Origin: Pseudonocardia kunmingensis
GTDB taxonomy: Bacteria; Actinomycetota; Actinomycetes; Mycobacteriales; Pseudonocardiaceae
NCBI RefSeq assembly: GCF_006716445.1
Contig: NZ_VFPA01000002.1
Coordinates: 186,001-250,000, forward strand
Length of the DNA stretch: 64,000 nucleotides
Direction of reading: 5' to 3'
The translations under genes were made by a program, and so were the position numbers. The notes beneath the pieces are model-generated. The model saw only the letters and a program-made list of their open reading frames with translations. It had not been told where the DNA came from and ran no database searches. Below, one piece after another: positions 35,677 through 42,751 of the stretch (position 1 is its first letter; each line of letters starts with the position of its first letter).

Positions 35677-37020
35677 ATGCAGTTGTCCGATCTGACCGCG
35701 CCGGTCGTCCGCCGGTCCGACGTCGTCGTGGTGGGCGGTGGTCCGGCAGGCGTGAGCGCGGCCGTGGCCGCGGCCCGCACCGGCGCGAGCGTCACGCTGC
35801 TCGAGCGCTACGCCGCGCTCGGCGGTCTGGCCTCCGGTGGCATGGTGCTGGTGCTCGACGACATGGTGAACGGCGACGAGATCTCGGTCACCGGCATCGT
35901 CGCGGAGTACGTCGAGCGCCTGGAGAAGCTGGGGCTGGCGGTCTCCCCGCCCGAGTCGGACCGCTACTCGTCGCCTGAGACCTGGAACCGCTGGGGCCGC
36001 TACGGCGTCTTCGACTTCCACCAGCACATCACCCCGAAGCCGATCTGCTACGCCGTGGCGTTCGACCCCGACGGCTGGAAGCGGGTGTCGAACGACCTGG
36101 TCCGCGAGGCGGGCGTGCACCTGCGGCTGCACTCGTGGTTCTCCCAGCCGGTGCTGGACGGGAACCGCCTCGCAGGCGTCGTCTGCGAGACCAAGCAGGG
36201 GCCGCAGGCCGTGCTCGGCGACGTGGTCGTCGACACCACCGGCGACATCGACGTCGCCTCCCGCGCCGGGGCCGACTACGTCAAGGACAGCTACCTGACC
36301 ACGCTGGTGTTCCGCCTCGGCGGCGTCGACACCGACGCCGCCGAGCGGTTCGAGCAGGAGAACCCCCGCGAGGCGCGGGCGATCAACCGGACGATCAAGC
36401 GGATGCTCGGCGGCGCGTGGGAGCTGTGGTGGCTCAAGACGCCGCTGCCCGGCGTGGTCTGGTGCAACTGCCCGCACATGACCGGGTACGACGGCGCCGA
36501 CCCCGAGTCGCTCACCGAGGCGGAGTTCGACGCGCGCGCCCGCATCGGCGCCGTCGTCGACCACATCCGCGAGCACCTGCCCGGGTTCGAGCGCTGCTAC
36601 GTCGTGGACGTCGCCGAGCAGATGGGCGTGCGGCAGACCCGGCTGCTGCAGGGCGAGTACGTCGTCACCAAGGACGACGTCAACGAGCGCAGGCACTTCC
36701 CCGACTCGGTGGCCCGCGGCCGCGACTACTACACGCCCTACCGGGCCCTGCTCCCGCGCGGTGTCGACCAGCTGCTCGTCGCCGGGCGGCACTACTCCGC
36801 CACACCGGACGCGCAGAAGATCTCCCGCGAGATCCCGCCGTGCATGGCGATGGGGCAGGCCGCCGGGATCGCGGCGGGCCTGGCCGTGGACGCGGGCACC
36901 ACCGTCCGCGAGGTCGACGCCGCGGCGATCCAGCGCAGGATGCGTGCCCAGGGCGCGGACCCCGGCGACGTGCCGGCCCCGAACGCCACCCTCACCGAAC
37001 CCGTGGAGGTCTCCTCATGA
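35677..37020 (+). CDS. FAD-dependent oxidoreductase
   Basis: Flavoprotein of 447 residues. The N-terminal dinucleotide site V-V-V-V-G-G-G-P-A-G-V-S-A-A (about residues 16-29) ends in the E of L-L-E-R. G-G-L-A-S-G-G-M-V follows, and the C-terminal FAD contact is I-P-P-C-M-A-M-G-Q-A-A-G-I-A-A-G. This arrangement is that of the FAD_oxidored group. The start ATG is preceded by GAGG, and the end overlaps the CoA-transferase as ATGA. It is probably the oxidation step of the operon. Substrate unknown. Confidence 0.87.
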   Translation: MQLSDLTAPVVRRSDVVVVGGGPAGVSAAVAAARTGASVTLLERYAALGGLASGGMVLVLDDMVNGDEISVTGIVAEYVERLEKLGLAVSPPESDRYSSPETWNRWGRYGVFDFHQHITPKPICYAVAFDPDGWKRVSNDLVREAGVHLRLHSWFSQPVLDGNRLAGVVCETKQGPQAVLGDVVVDTTGDIDVASRAGADYVKDSYLTTLVFRLGGVDTDAAERFEQENPREARAINRTIKRMLGGAWELWWLKTPLPGVVWCNCPHMTGYDGADPESLTEAEFDARARIGAVVDHIREHLPGFERCYVVDVAEQMGVRQTRLLQGEYVVTKDDVNERRHFPDSVARGRDYYTPYRALLPRGVDQLLVAGRHYSATPDAQKISREIPPCMAMGQAAGIAAGLAVDAGTTVREVDAAAIQRRMRAQGADPGDVPAPNATLTEPVEVSS

Positions 37021-38198
37021 ACCTGCCGCTCGCCGGCGTCACCGTCGTCGACTTCACCCAGGTCTACATGGGACCGAGCTGCACGCAGCTCCTCGGCGAC
37101 TACGGCGCCGACGTCATCAAGATCGAGCGGCCCGGGGTCGGGGACCTGTCGCGGTCCTCGATCAGCGACCCCGACGGCCCGGACAACCCGATCTTCCTGT
37201 CGATCAACCGCAACAAGCGCAGCGTCTCGGTCGACACGCGCACCGCGGAGGGGGTCGCGGTCGTCCACCGGTTGATCCGCGACGCCGACGTCGTCGTGAG
37301 CAACTTCCGCTCGGGGGTGATGGAGCGGATCGGGTTCGGCTACGAGCGGTGCAAGGAGCTCAACCCGCGGGTGATCTGGGCGTCGGGCACCGGGTTCGGC
37401 GAGAGCGGGCCCTACGCGCACAAGGGCGGTCAGGACGTCATCGCGCAGGCCTACTCCGGCGTGATGTGGCGGCGCGAGAGCGAGGACGTGCCGCTGTCGG
37501 TCTACCCGACCACGCTCGCCGACTACACCACAGGCATGCACCTCATGCAGGGCATCCTGCTGGCCCTGCTCGCGCGGGGCAGCACCGGTGAGGGCCAGAA
37601 GGTCGAGGTGACGATGTACGACTCGATGCTGCACATGCAGATGCAGGAGGCGTGCATGCAGCTCAACCGCGGCCGGGAGATCAACTGGGCCGCGATGCCG
37701 CTGTCCGGCGTCTTCGAGACGACCGACGGCGCGGTGTGCATGGTGGGGGCGTTCAAGGAGAACCCGCTGCGCGACATCTCCACCGCCCTGGAGCTGGACG
37801 AGGACCTGTCCGCGCGGGACGAGTACGCCACCCTGGACCGCCAGTTCGAGCACCGCCCGCAGCTGCAGGCCATCTTCCGCGAGCGCTTCGCCTCGAACTC
37901 CACCGAGTACTGGGTGAAGCGGCTGGAGCAGGTGGACATCCTCTGCGCCCCGGTCCGGAGCCTTGAGCAGGCGCTGGCCGACGAGCAGACCGCGGTGAAC
38001 CGGATGGTGCTGGAGATGCAGCACCCCACGGCGGGTCGCGTCCGCGCGCTGGACGCCCCGATCCGGCTGTCGAGCACGCCCGCGCAGGTCCGGCGGGTGC
38101 CGCCGCGGCTGGGCGAGCACAACGCGGAGGTGCTCGCCGAGCACGGTTACGCCGACGACGCCGTCGCGGCGCTGGTCGAGGCGAAGGTGCTGCGATGA
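37017..38198 (+). CDS. family III CoA-transferase (CaiB/BaiF type)
   Basis: Transferase of 393 residues that moves CoA between carboxylic acids. Family marks are the opening L-A-G-V-T-V-V-D-F-T-Q, the early G-A-D-V-I-K-I-E-R-P and N-R-N-K-R-S. The segment D-A-D-V-V-V-S-N-F-R-S-G-V follows, then the N-P-R-V-I-W-A-S block. It is coupled on both sides by ATGA overlaps, between the flavoprotein and a crotonase. It would activate the acid for the crotonase that follows. Confidence 0.92.
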   Translation: MNLPLAGVTVVDFTQVYMGPSCTQLLGDYGADVIKIERPGVGDLSRSSISDPDGPDNPIFLSINRNKRSVSVDTRTAEGVAVVHRLIRDADVVVSNFRSGVMERIGFGYERCKELNPRVIWASGTGFGESGPYAHKGGQDVIAQAYSGVMWRRESEDVPLSVYPTTLADYTTGMHLMQGILLALLARGSTGEGQKVEVTMYDSMLHMQMQEACMQLNRGREINWAAMPLSGVFETTDGAVCMVGAFKENPLRDISTALELDEDLSARDEYATLDRQFEHRPQLQAIFRERFASNSTEYWVKRLEQVDILCAPVRSLEQALADEQTAVNRMVLEMQHPTAGRVRALDAPIRLSSTPAQVRRVPPRLGEHNAEVLAEHGYADDAVAALVEAKVLR

Positions 38199-38980
38199 CC
38201 GACGACGTCACCTACGAGGTCATCGACCACGTCGCCCGCGTGACCATCGACCGCCCCGCCGTGCTGAACGCGGTCGACGGACCCACGCACGAGCGGCTCT
38301 GCGGGATCTGGGACCGGATCGAGGCCGACCGCGACGTGCGTGCCGTCGTCGTCACGGGGGCGGGGGAGCGGGCGTTCTGCGTGGGCGCCGACATGTCCGC
38401 GGCCGCGATCGCCAAGACCGGCCTCGAGTACTGGGCCGACCTGGACCCCAACGGCTTCGGCGGGCTGAGCCTGCGCACCACCCTGGACGTCCCCGTGATC
38501 GCCCGCGTGAACGGCTACGCGCTCGGCGGCGGCATGGAGATGGTGCTGGGCTGCGACATCGTGATCGCCGCCGAGCACGCCCGGTTCGGCCTCACCGAGC
38601 CCCGGGTCGGCAGGCTCCCGCTGGACGGCGGGGTCTTCCAGCTCGTCCGCCGCGTTCCGCACACCCAGGCGATGGGCCTGCTGCTCACCGGCCGCCGCGC
38701 CGAGGCCGCCGAGATGCAGGCCATGGGGCTGGTCAACGAGGTGGTCCCGGCCGCGGAGCTCGACGCGGCCGTCGACCGCTGGGTGGCCGACGTCCTCGCC
38801 TGCGCGCCCACCTCCGTCCGCGCGGTGAAGCAGATGGTGCAGCGCACCGCGCACCTGACCGCGCAGGAGGCGCGGGCCCAGCGGCTGCCCGCCCTGATGG
38901 CGGCGCTCGACAGCGAGGACGGCAAGGAGGGGGTGCGCGCGTTCCAGGAGAAGCGCGCCCCGGTCTGGCCGGGCCGGTGA
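38195..38980 (+). CDS. enoyl-CoA hydratase/isomerase family protein
   Basis: Crotonase of 261 residues. Oxyanion-hole segments are R-A-F-C-V-G-A-D-M-S (about residues 59-68) and G-Y-A-L-G-G-G-M-E-M-V (about 106-116). The catalytic region L-T-E-P-R-V-G near 133-139 keeps one glutamate. It overlaps the CoA-transferase gene and the deaminase-like gene. In this operon it should hydrate or isomerise the CoA ester made by the previous enzyme. Confidence 0.9.
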   Translation: MTDDVTYEVIDHVARVTIDRPAVLNAVDGPTHERLCGIWDRIEADRDVRAVVVTGAGERAFCVGADMSAAAIAKTGLEYWADLDPNGFGGLSLRTTLDVPVIARVNGYALGGGMEMVLGCDIVIAAEHARFGLTEPRVGRLPLDGGVFQLVRRVPHTQAMGLLLTGRRAEAAEMQAMGLVNEVVPAAELDAAVDRWVADVLACAPTSVRAVKQMVQRTAHLTAQEARAQRLPALMAALDSEDGKEGVRAFQEKRAPVWPGR

Positions 38981-40005
38981 GCCGGGGAGTGCCGCTCGTA
39001 CGGGAACCTGCGGTCCCGGATCTTGTCGCGCTGCCGAAGGCCGAGCTGCACCTGCACCTCGAGGGGGCGATCCGCCCGTCGACGGCCGCGGAGCTGTCGG
39101 AGCGCCACGGGTTGCCGGCTCCGCGCACCGGGAGCTTCACGGACCTGGCCGAGTTCGTCGGGGCCTACGAGGCGGCCCGCGACCTGGTCGGGGACCTCGA
39201 CGACCTGCGCCGCGTCAGCCGCGAGCTCGTGGAGGACGCCGCGGCACGGGGCGTCGTCTGGTCCGAGGTGCACCTCGTCCCGCCCACCTACGCGGGCCGC
39301 CTCGGCCCGGACGAGGCCGTGCTGGAAGCCGTGCTCGACGGGCTGGGCCCGGCGGCCGGCGTGATCCTCGGCGTCAACCGCGGGCTGCCGATGGAGGCTG
39401 CGGAGCGCTCCCTGGAGCTGGCCGTGCGCTACGCGGGCGCGGGCGTGGTCGGGCTGGGCCTGGCCGGTGACGAGGCCGGCTACCCGGCCACCCTGTTCGC
39501 CGACGTGTTCGCCCGGGCCCGCGCCGCCGGGCTGCGCGCGCTGCCGCACGGCGGGGAGGCCGCGGGTCCGGAGAGCGTCCGGGCGTGCGTGGAGGTCCTC
39601 GGCGCCACGCGGGTCAACCACGGCGTCCGCGCCGTCGAGGACCCGGACCTGGTGGAGCTGCTGGCGCAGCGGCAGGTGTGCCTCGACGTCTGCCCGTCCT
39701 CGAACATCGCCCTGAGCGTGTATCCCTCCGCCGAGGAGCACCCGCTGCCCCGGCTGCTCGCCGCCGGGGTCCCGGTGTCACTGGCGAGCGACTGCCCGCT
39801 GTTCGTCGGGGTCACCGTGCTCGACGAGTACCGCCTCGCGCGGGAGCGGTTCGGCCTCCGCCACGACGAGCTGGCCCGGATCGCCCGCACCTCCCTGACG
39901 TTCAGCTCGTGCCCGCCCGATCGCCGGGACGCGGCGCTCCTGGCCCTCGACGCGTGGCCCGAGCGAGATCCACCGCCCGCACCACCGCCGGCCGGGGGCT
40001 GCTGA
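38977..40005 (+). CDS. adenosine-deaminase-like metal-dependent deaminase
   Basis: Deaminase-fold enzyme of 342 residues. Zinc ligands of the adenosine deaminase family are kept: H25 and H27 in E-L-H-L-H-L-E-G, H191 and catalytic E194 in P-H-G-G-E, H215 in V-N-H-G-V, and D272 in S-L-A-S-D-C-P. The next residue, normally a second aspartate that holds the purine ring (S-D-D-P), is cysteine C273, and H-A-G-E reads H-G-G-E, so the substrate may not be adenosine. The start is GTG 38977, overlapping the crotonase stop. Its 3' end overlaps the opposite-strand racemase-like gene by 104 bp. Confidence 0.85.
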   Translation: MSRGVPLVREPAVPDLVALPKAELHLHLEGAIRPSTAAELSERHGLPAPRTGSFTDLAEFVGAYEAARDLVGDLDDLRRVSRELVEDAAARGVVWSEVHLVPPTYAGRLGPDEAVLEAVLDGLGPAAGVILGVNRGLPMEAAERSLELAVRYAGAGVVGLGLAGDEAGYPATLFADVFARARAAGLRALPHGGEAAGPESVRACVEVLGATRVNHGVRAVEDPDLVELLAQRQVCLDVCPSSNIALSVYPSAEEHPLPRLLAAGVPVSLASDCPLFVGVTVLDEYRLARERFGLRHDELARIARTSLTFSSCPPDRRDAALLALDAWPERDPPPAPPPAGGC

Positions 40006-40603
40006 GGACCGGGGTGTCCAGGTCGCGGACGAGGTCGGCGACGGCGGCCATGCTGGCCTGGGCGAGCACGACGACGTCCGCGCGACCGGCCACCTCGCGG
40101 ACGTGCCGCGCGATGCGTTCCAGGTAGCCGGCCTGGTCCCCGGCCTCGAACGCGGCCCAGGCGTCCAGGCACGGCGCCTCGACGATCTCCGCTCCGGTGC
40201 CCGCGGCGGCCGCGCACTCCTCCAGCAGCTGCCGGGTCGGACCCAGGGTCGACGCGACGGCGGCGACGACCGCGACCCGGCCACCGCCCGCGACCGCCTC
40301 CTCCGCCATCGGGCGGTCGATGCGCAGCACGGGCAGCCGCGCCTGGCCCGCCAGCTGCTCGGCGTGCCCGCTCACCGTCGAGCACGTGCAGACGACGACG
40401 TCGGGCCGGTGCCCGCCGAGCTCGCGCAGCCGTTCCAGGACGCGCGCCTCGACGCCCGCGTCGACCCCGCGCGCACGCGCGTCCGCGAGGAGCTGCTCGT
40501 CGACCACGTGCACGTCCCGGGCCCCGGGGTCGGCGTCGGCCAGGAGCTCGCGGAACGTCGGCACGTGGACGGGCGAGGTGTGCAGGAAGCCGATGGTGAT
40601 CAC
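39902..40603 (-). CDS. Asp/Glu racemase-superfamily protein
   Basis: Protein of 233 residues of the aspartate/glutamate racemase superfamily. The first catalytic-cysteine region is V-V-C-T-C-S-T (C72, C74). The matching second half, normally L-G-C-T, reads V-L-A-Q-A-S-M without cysteine, so a two-base racemase mechanism is unlikely. It opens with I-G-F-L-H-T-S-P-V-H. The start is GTG 40603. It converges with the deaminase-like gene and overlaps its last 104 bp. It may be a lyase or isomerase rather than a racemase. Confidence 0.78.
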   Translation of the reverse strand: MITIGFLHTSPVHVPTFRELLADADPGARDVHVVDEQLLADARARGVDAGVEARVLERLRELGGHRPDVVVCTCSTVSGHAEQLAGQARLPVLRIDRPMAEEAVAGGGRVAVVAAVASTLGPTRQLLEECAAAAGTGAEIVEAPCLDAWAAFEAGDQAGYLERIARHVREVAGRADVVVLAQASMAAVADLVRDLDTPVLSSPRPAVVRAVDLARATRRGPGAPRPGDRAGTS

Positions 40604-40663
40604 GTCCGACAGCGAACCACCTCGCACCCCGGCCGGGCGACGGCCGTCGCACACCGACTTCCG

Positions 40664-40697
40664 CGCTCGCACACCGACTGCAACCGGTGTGCGAGCG
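40664..40697. terminator. nested hairpin between racemase-like and sialidase genes
   Basis: Perfect 13-nt arms CGCTCGCACACCG and complement enclose an 8-nt loop. Pairing continues outward with CGCACACCGA (near 40649) against TCGGTGTGTG (near 40704), giving imperfect arms of about 34 nt. It lies between the start of the racemase-like gene and the end of the sialidase gene, both on the minus strand. Confidence 0.55.
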
Positions 40698-40730
40698 CCG
40701 CGATCGGTGTGTGAGCGCGCGCGGTGGCGC

Positions 40731-41795
40731 TCAGCCCAGCAGCCACCGCGGGTCGATCCGGGCCAGCGAGACGTGCTTCTTGTGCCACGGGTTGCCGTCG
40801 ATGGTGTCCCTGCCGTACGCGCAGAGCAGGGTGCCGTCCGGCGCCTGGGCGAGGTCGGAGTAGCCGGCGATCCCCGGGTCGACCAGCCGGGCGACGGGCC
40901 AGGTGCGGCAGTCGTCGAAGGAGGCGCGCAGGGTCAGGTGGTTGCGGTCGGCCGTCGACGGCTTGAGCACCGGCTCGGGCGGGTCCGGGTGCAGGTACAC
41001 GACCGCGGACCGGCCGTCCAGCTGGGCCTTCAGGATCGCGGCGCAGCAGATGGGCTCGAACAGCGCCGGGTCGAACTGCGGGCTGCTCCACCCGGTGGCG
41101 CCGTCCGGGCTCACAGCCCAGGCGCGGCGGCGCTCGGGTGACTCGTTGCGGATGCTGAACAGCACCCGCCCGTCGCTCAGCTCCACCGCTTGGGTCTCGC
41201 TCGGGTTGCGCAGGGTCTGCGGCAGCAGCTCACCCCGCTGCCACGTGCGGCCGGCGTCGTCGCTGTAGATCGAGGCGACGACCGAGGGCCGGTGGGCCCC
41301 CTCCGTCCCGAGTGCCATCCAGACCGGGACGACGATCCGGCCGGTGCTCAGGACGACGGCGTGGCCGATGCCGGTGGCGAACGCGGTCCAGTCGTACTCG
41401 GGCCGGAACGCTTGCGCGACGGAGGTGATGTCGACCGGGTCGGTGAACGTCGCGCCGCCGTCGTCGGTCCGCGTGTGGAAGACGCGCTCGTAGTCGAGGC
41501 CGTACAGGAAGTGGACGGCGTCGGTGGCCGGGTCGTGCACCGGCGTCGGGTTGTGCGCCGGCCCTCGCGGGTTGGTCGCGAGCACCTGGGTCGGGCCCCA
41601 TCTGTCGCCGCCGTCCGTGCTGCGGCGCAGCACGAGTGAGGCCGGGGCGTAGTCGCCGTGGACACCGGGTTCCGGAGCGCGCCGCGCCTCGCAGAACAGC
41701 AGCACACCGCCCGAGTGGGTCGCCGCGAGCGCCGGGTTGCGGTAGATCCACACCCCGTCCTCGCCTGCTGTGAAGACGTCCGTTCGGTCGAGCAT
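40731..41795 (-). CDS. sialidase / BNR-repeat glycosidase (GH33-like)
   Basis: Six-bladed propeller enzyme of 354 residues resembling exo-alpha-sialidases. The FRIP-like motif is Y-R-N-P (18-21), with an active-site arginine candidate in C-E-A-R (R38). Three Asp boxes appear: S-T-D-G-G-D-R-W (59-66), T-D-D-G-G-A-T-F (110-117) and Y-S-D-D-A-G-R-T-W (177-185). E200 in N-P-S-E-T-Q fits the nucleophile partner, and R216 in I-R-N-E the arginine triad. No signal peptide is visible, so it may act on imported oligosaccharides. It is divergent from the FadR-type regulator and the oligo-importer operon. True substrate is uncertain. Confidence 0.85.
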   Translation of the reverse strand: MLDRTDVFTAGEDGVWIYRNPALAATHSGGVLLFCEARRAPEPGVHGDYAPASLVLRRSTDGGDRWGPTQVLATNPRGPAHNPTPVHDPATDAVHFLYGLDYERVFHTRTDDGGATFTDPVDITSVAQAFRPEYDWTAFATGIGHAVVLSTGRIVVPVWMALGTEGAHRPSVVASIYSDDAGRTWQRGELLPQTLRNPSETQAVELSDGRVLFSIRNESPERRRAWAVSPDGATGWSSPQFDPALFEPICCAAILKAQLDGRSAVVYLHPDPPEPVLKPSTADRNHLTLRASFDDCRTWPVARLVDPGIAGYSDLAQAPDGTLLCAYGRDTIDGNPWHKKHVSLARIDPRWLLG

Positions 41796-41817
41796 CGATC
41801 ACCCCTTCGGAGACGTA

Positions 41818-41832
41818 GGATGCCCAACATCC
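41818..41832. promoter_or_regulatory. candidate FadR-type operator, site 1
   Basis: GGATGCCCAACATCC is a 15-bp inverted repeat (GGATG/CATCC) in the gap between the sialidase start (41795) and the FadR-type regulator. Its complement GGATGTTGGGCATCC matches the site at 42704-42718 at most positions. Confidence 0.6.
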
Positions 41833-41901
41833 CATGAGTAGCGCCCGGCCTGCTAGCGTCCGATCGTCACGGCCGGTCGCGTGACCGGGAGGATGTCCAC
41901 C

Positions 41902-42639
41902 GTGGAGAAGCGCACTGCCCGCCTTGCCGCCGCCCGGACCTCACGCATCGTCCGGGACGAGCTGATGGCGCTGATCCTCGAACGCGGCCTCGCCCCCGGC
42001 GAGCTGCTGCCCACGGAGTTCGAGCTGGTCGAGGACCTCGGGGTGAGTCGCAACTCGGTCCGCGAGGCGCTCAAGGCGCTGCAGGCCCTCGACATCGTCG
42101 AGATCCGGCACGGCCACGGCACCTACGTCGGCCGCCTGTCGCTCAACCCGCTCGCCGACGGGCTGGCCTTCCGCACGCTGCAGCGGATCGGGCGCGACGC
42201 GCGGGCGGTCAGCGAGCTGCTCGAGACCCGCGAGGCGCTGGAGGACGGGCTGATCCGCCGCGTTGCCGCGTCGATCCCGGACGCCGACATCGAGGCGCTC
42301 GAGACGGTGACCGCGGCCATGGAGGCCAAGGCCGATCGCAACGAGGACTTCGCCGAGGAGGACCGGCAGTTCCACGAGCTGCTCTACCGGTCGCTCGACA
42401 ACCAGATCGTCGTGCAGCTGCTGCGCGCGTTCTGGGACGTCTTCCACCGGGTGAACGACCGGCTCGGCGGTGAGGACCCGGACCTGCCGGAGACCGCGCG
42501 CCGACACCGGGCGATCCTCGCTGCCCTGCGTTCCCGCGACGTCGACGGCGCGCAGCGCGCGATGACCGAGCACTTCCGCAACATCGACGCCCGAGTCGCG
42601 CTGTTGGAGGCCACGCACCTCGGGTCGGCGCCGGCATAG
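41902..42639 (+). CDS. FadR-subfamily GntR regulator (FCD domain)
   Basis: Regulator of 245 residues. The GntR winged helix (about residues 12-78) reads L-L-P-T-E-F-E-L-V-E-D-L-G-V-S-R-N-S-V-R-E-A-L-K. The C-terminal FCD helical domain (about 90-235) has metal- or ligand-site histidines in D-R-Q-F-H, R-H-R-A-I-L and E-H-F-R. I prefer GTG 41902, nine bases after GGGAGG; ATG 41893 is the alternative. It is flanked by two matching operator candidates and probably controls both the sialidase gene and the importer/sulfatase operon. Confidence 0.9.
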   Translation: MEKRTARLAAARTSRIVRDELMALILERGLAPGELLPTEFELVEDLGVSRNSVREALKALQALDIVEIRHGHGTYVGRLSLNPLADGLAFRTLQRIGRDARAVSELLETREALEDGLIRRVAASIPDADIEALETVTAAMEAKADRNEDFAEEDRQFHELLYRSLDNQIVVQLLRAFWDVFHRVNDRLGGEDPDLPETARRHRAILAALRSRDVDGAQRAMTEHFRNIDARVALLEATHLGSAPA

Positions 42640-42703
42640 CGGGGCTCGTTCCCGCCGTCGGCGCGACCTTGACGATGGCGTGAGCTGCACCATACGGTGA
42701 CGC

Positions 42704-42718
42704 GGACATCGGACATCC
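42704..42718. promoter_or_regulatory. candidate FadR-type operator, site 2
   Basis: GGACATCGGACATCC lies 34 bp before the binding protein gene. On the complementary strand it reads GGATGTCCGATGTCC, sharing GGATGT and TCC ends and the 15-bp length with the site at 41818. Confidence 0.55.
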
Positions 42719-42751
42719 CACGTCCTTCACCCGCTGCATGCAGGAGCTCCA

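Noticed and set aside
38977..40005. Direct naming as adenosine deaminase (add)
   Set aside because: The purine-contact aspartate is replaced by cysteine and the operon has no purine genes, so substrate naming is unsafe.
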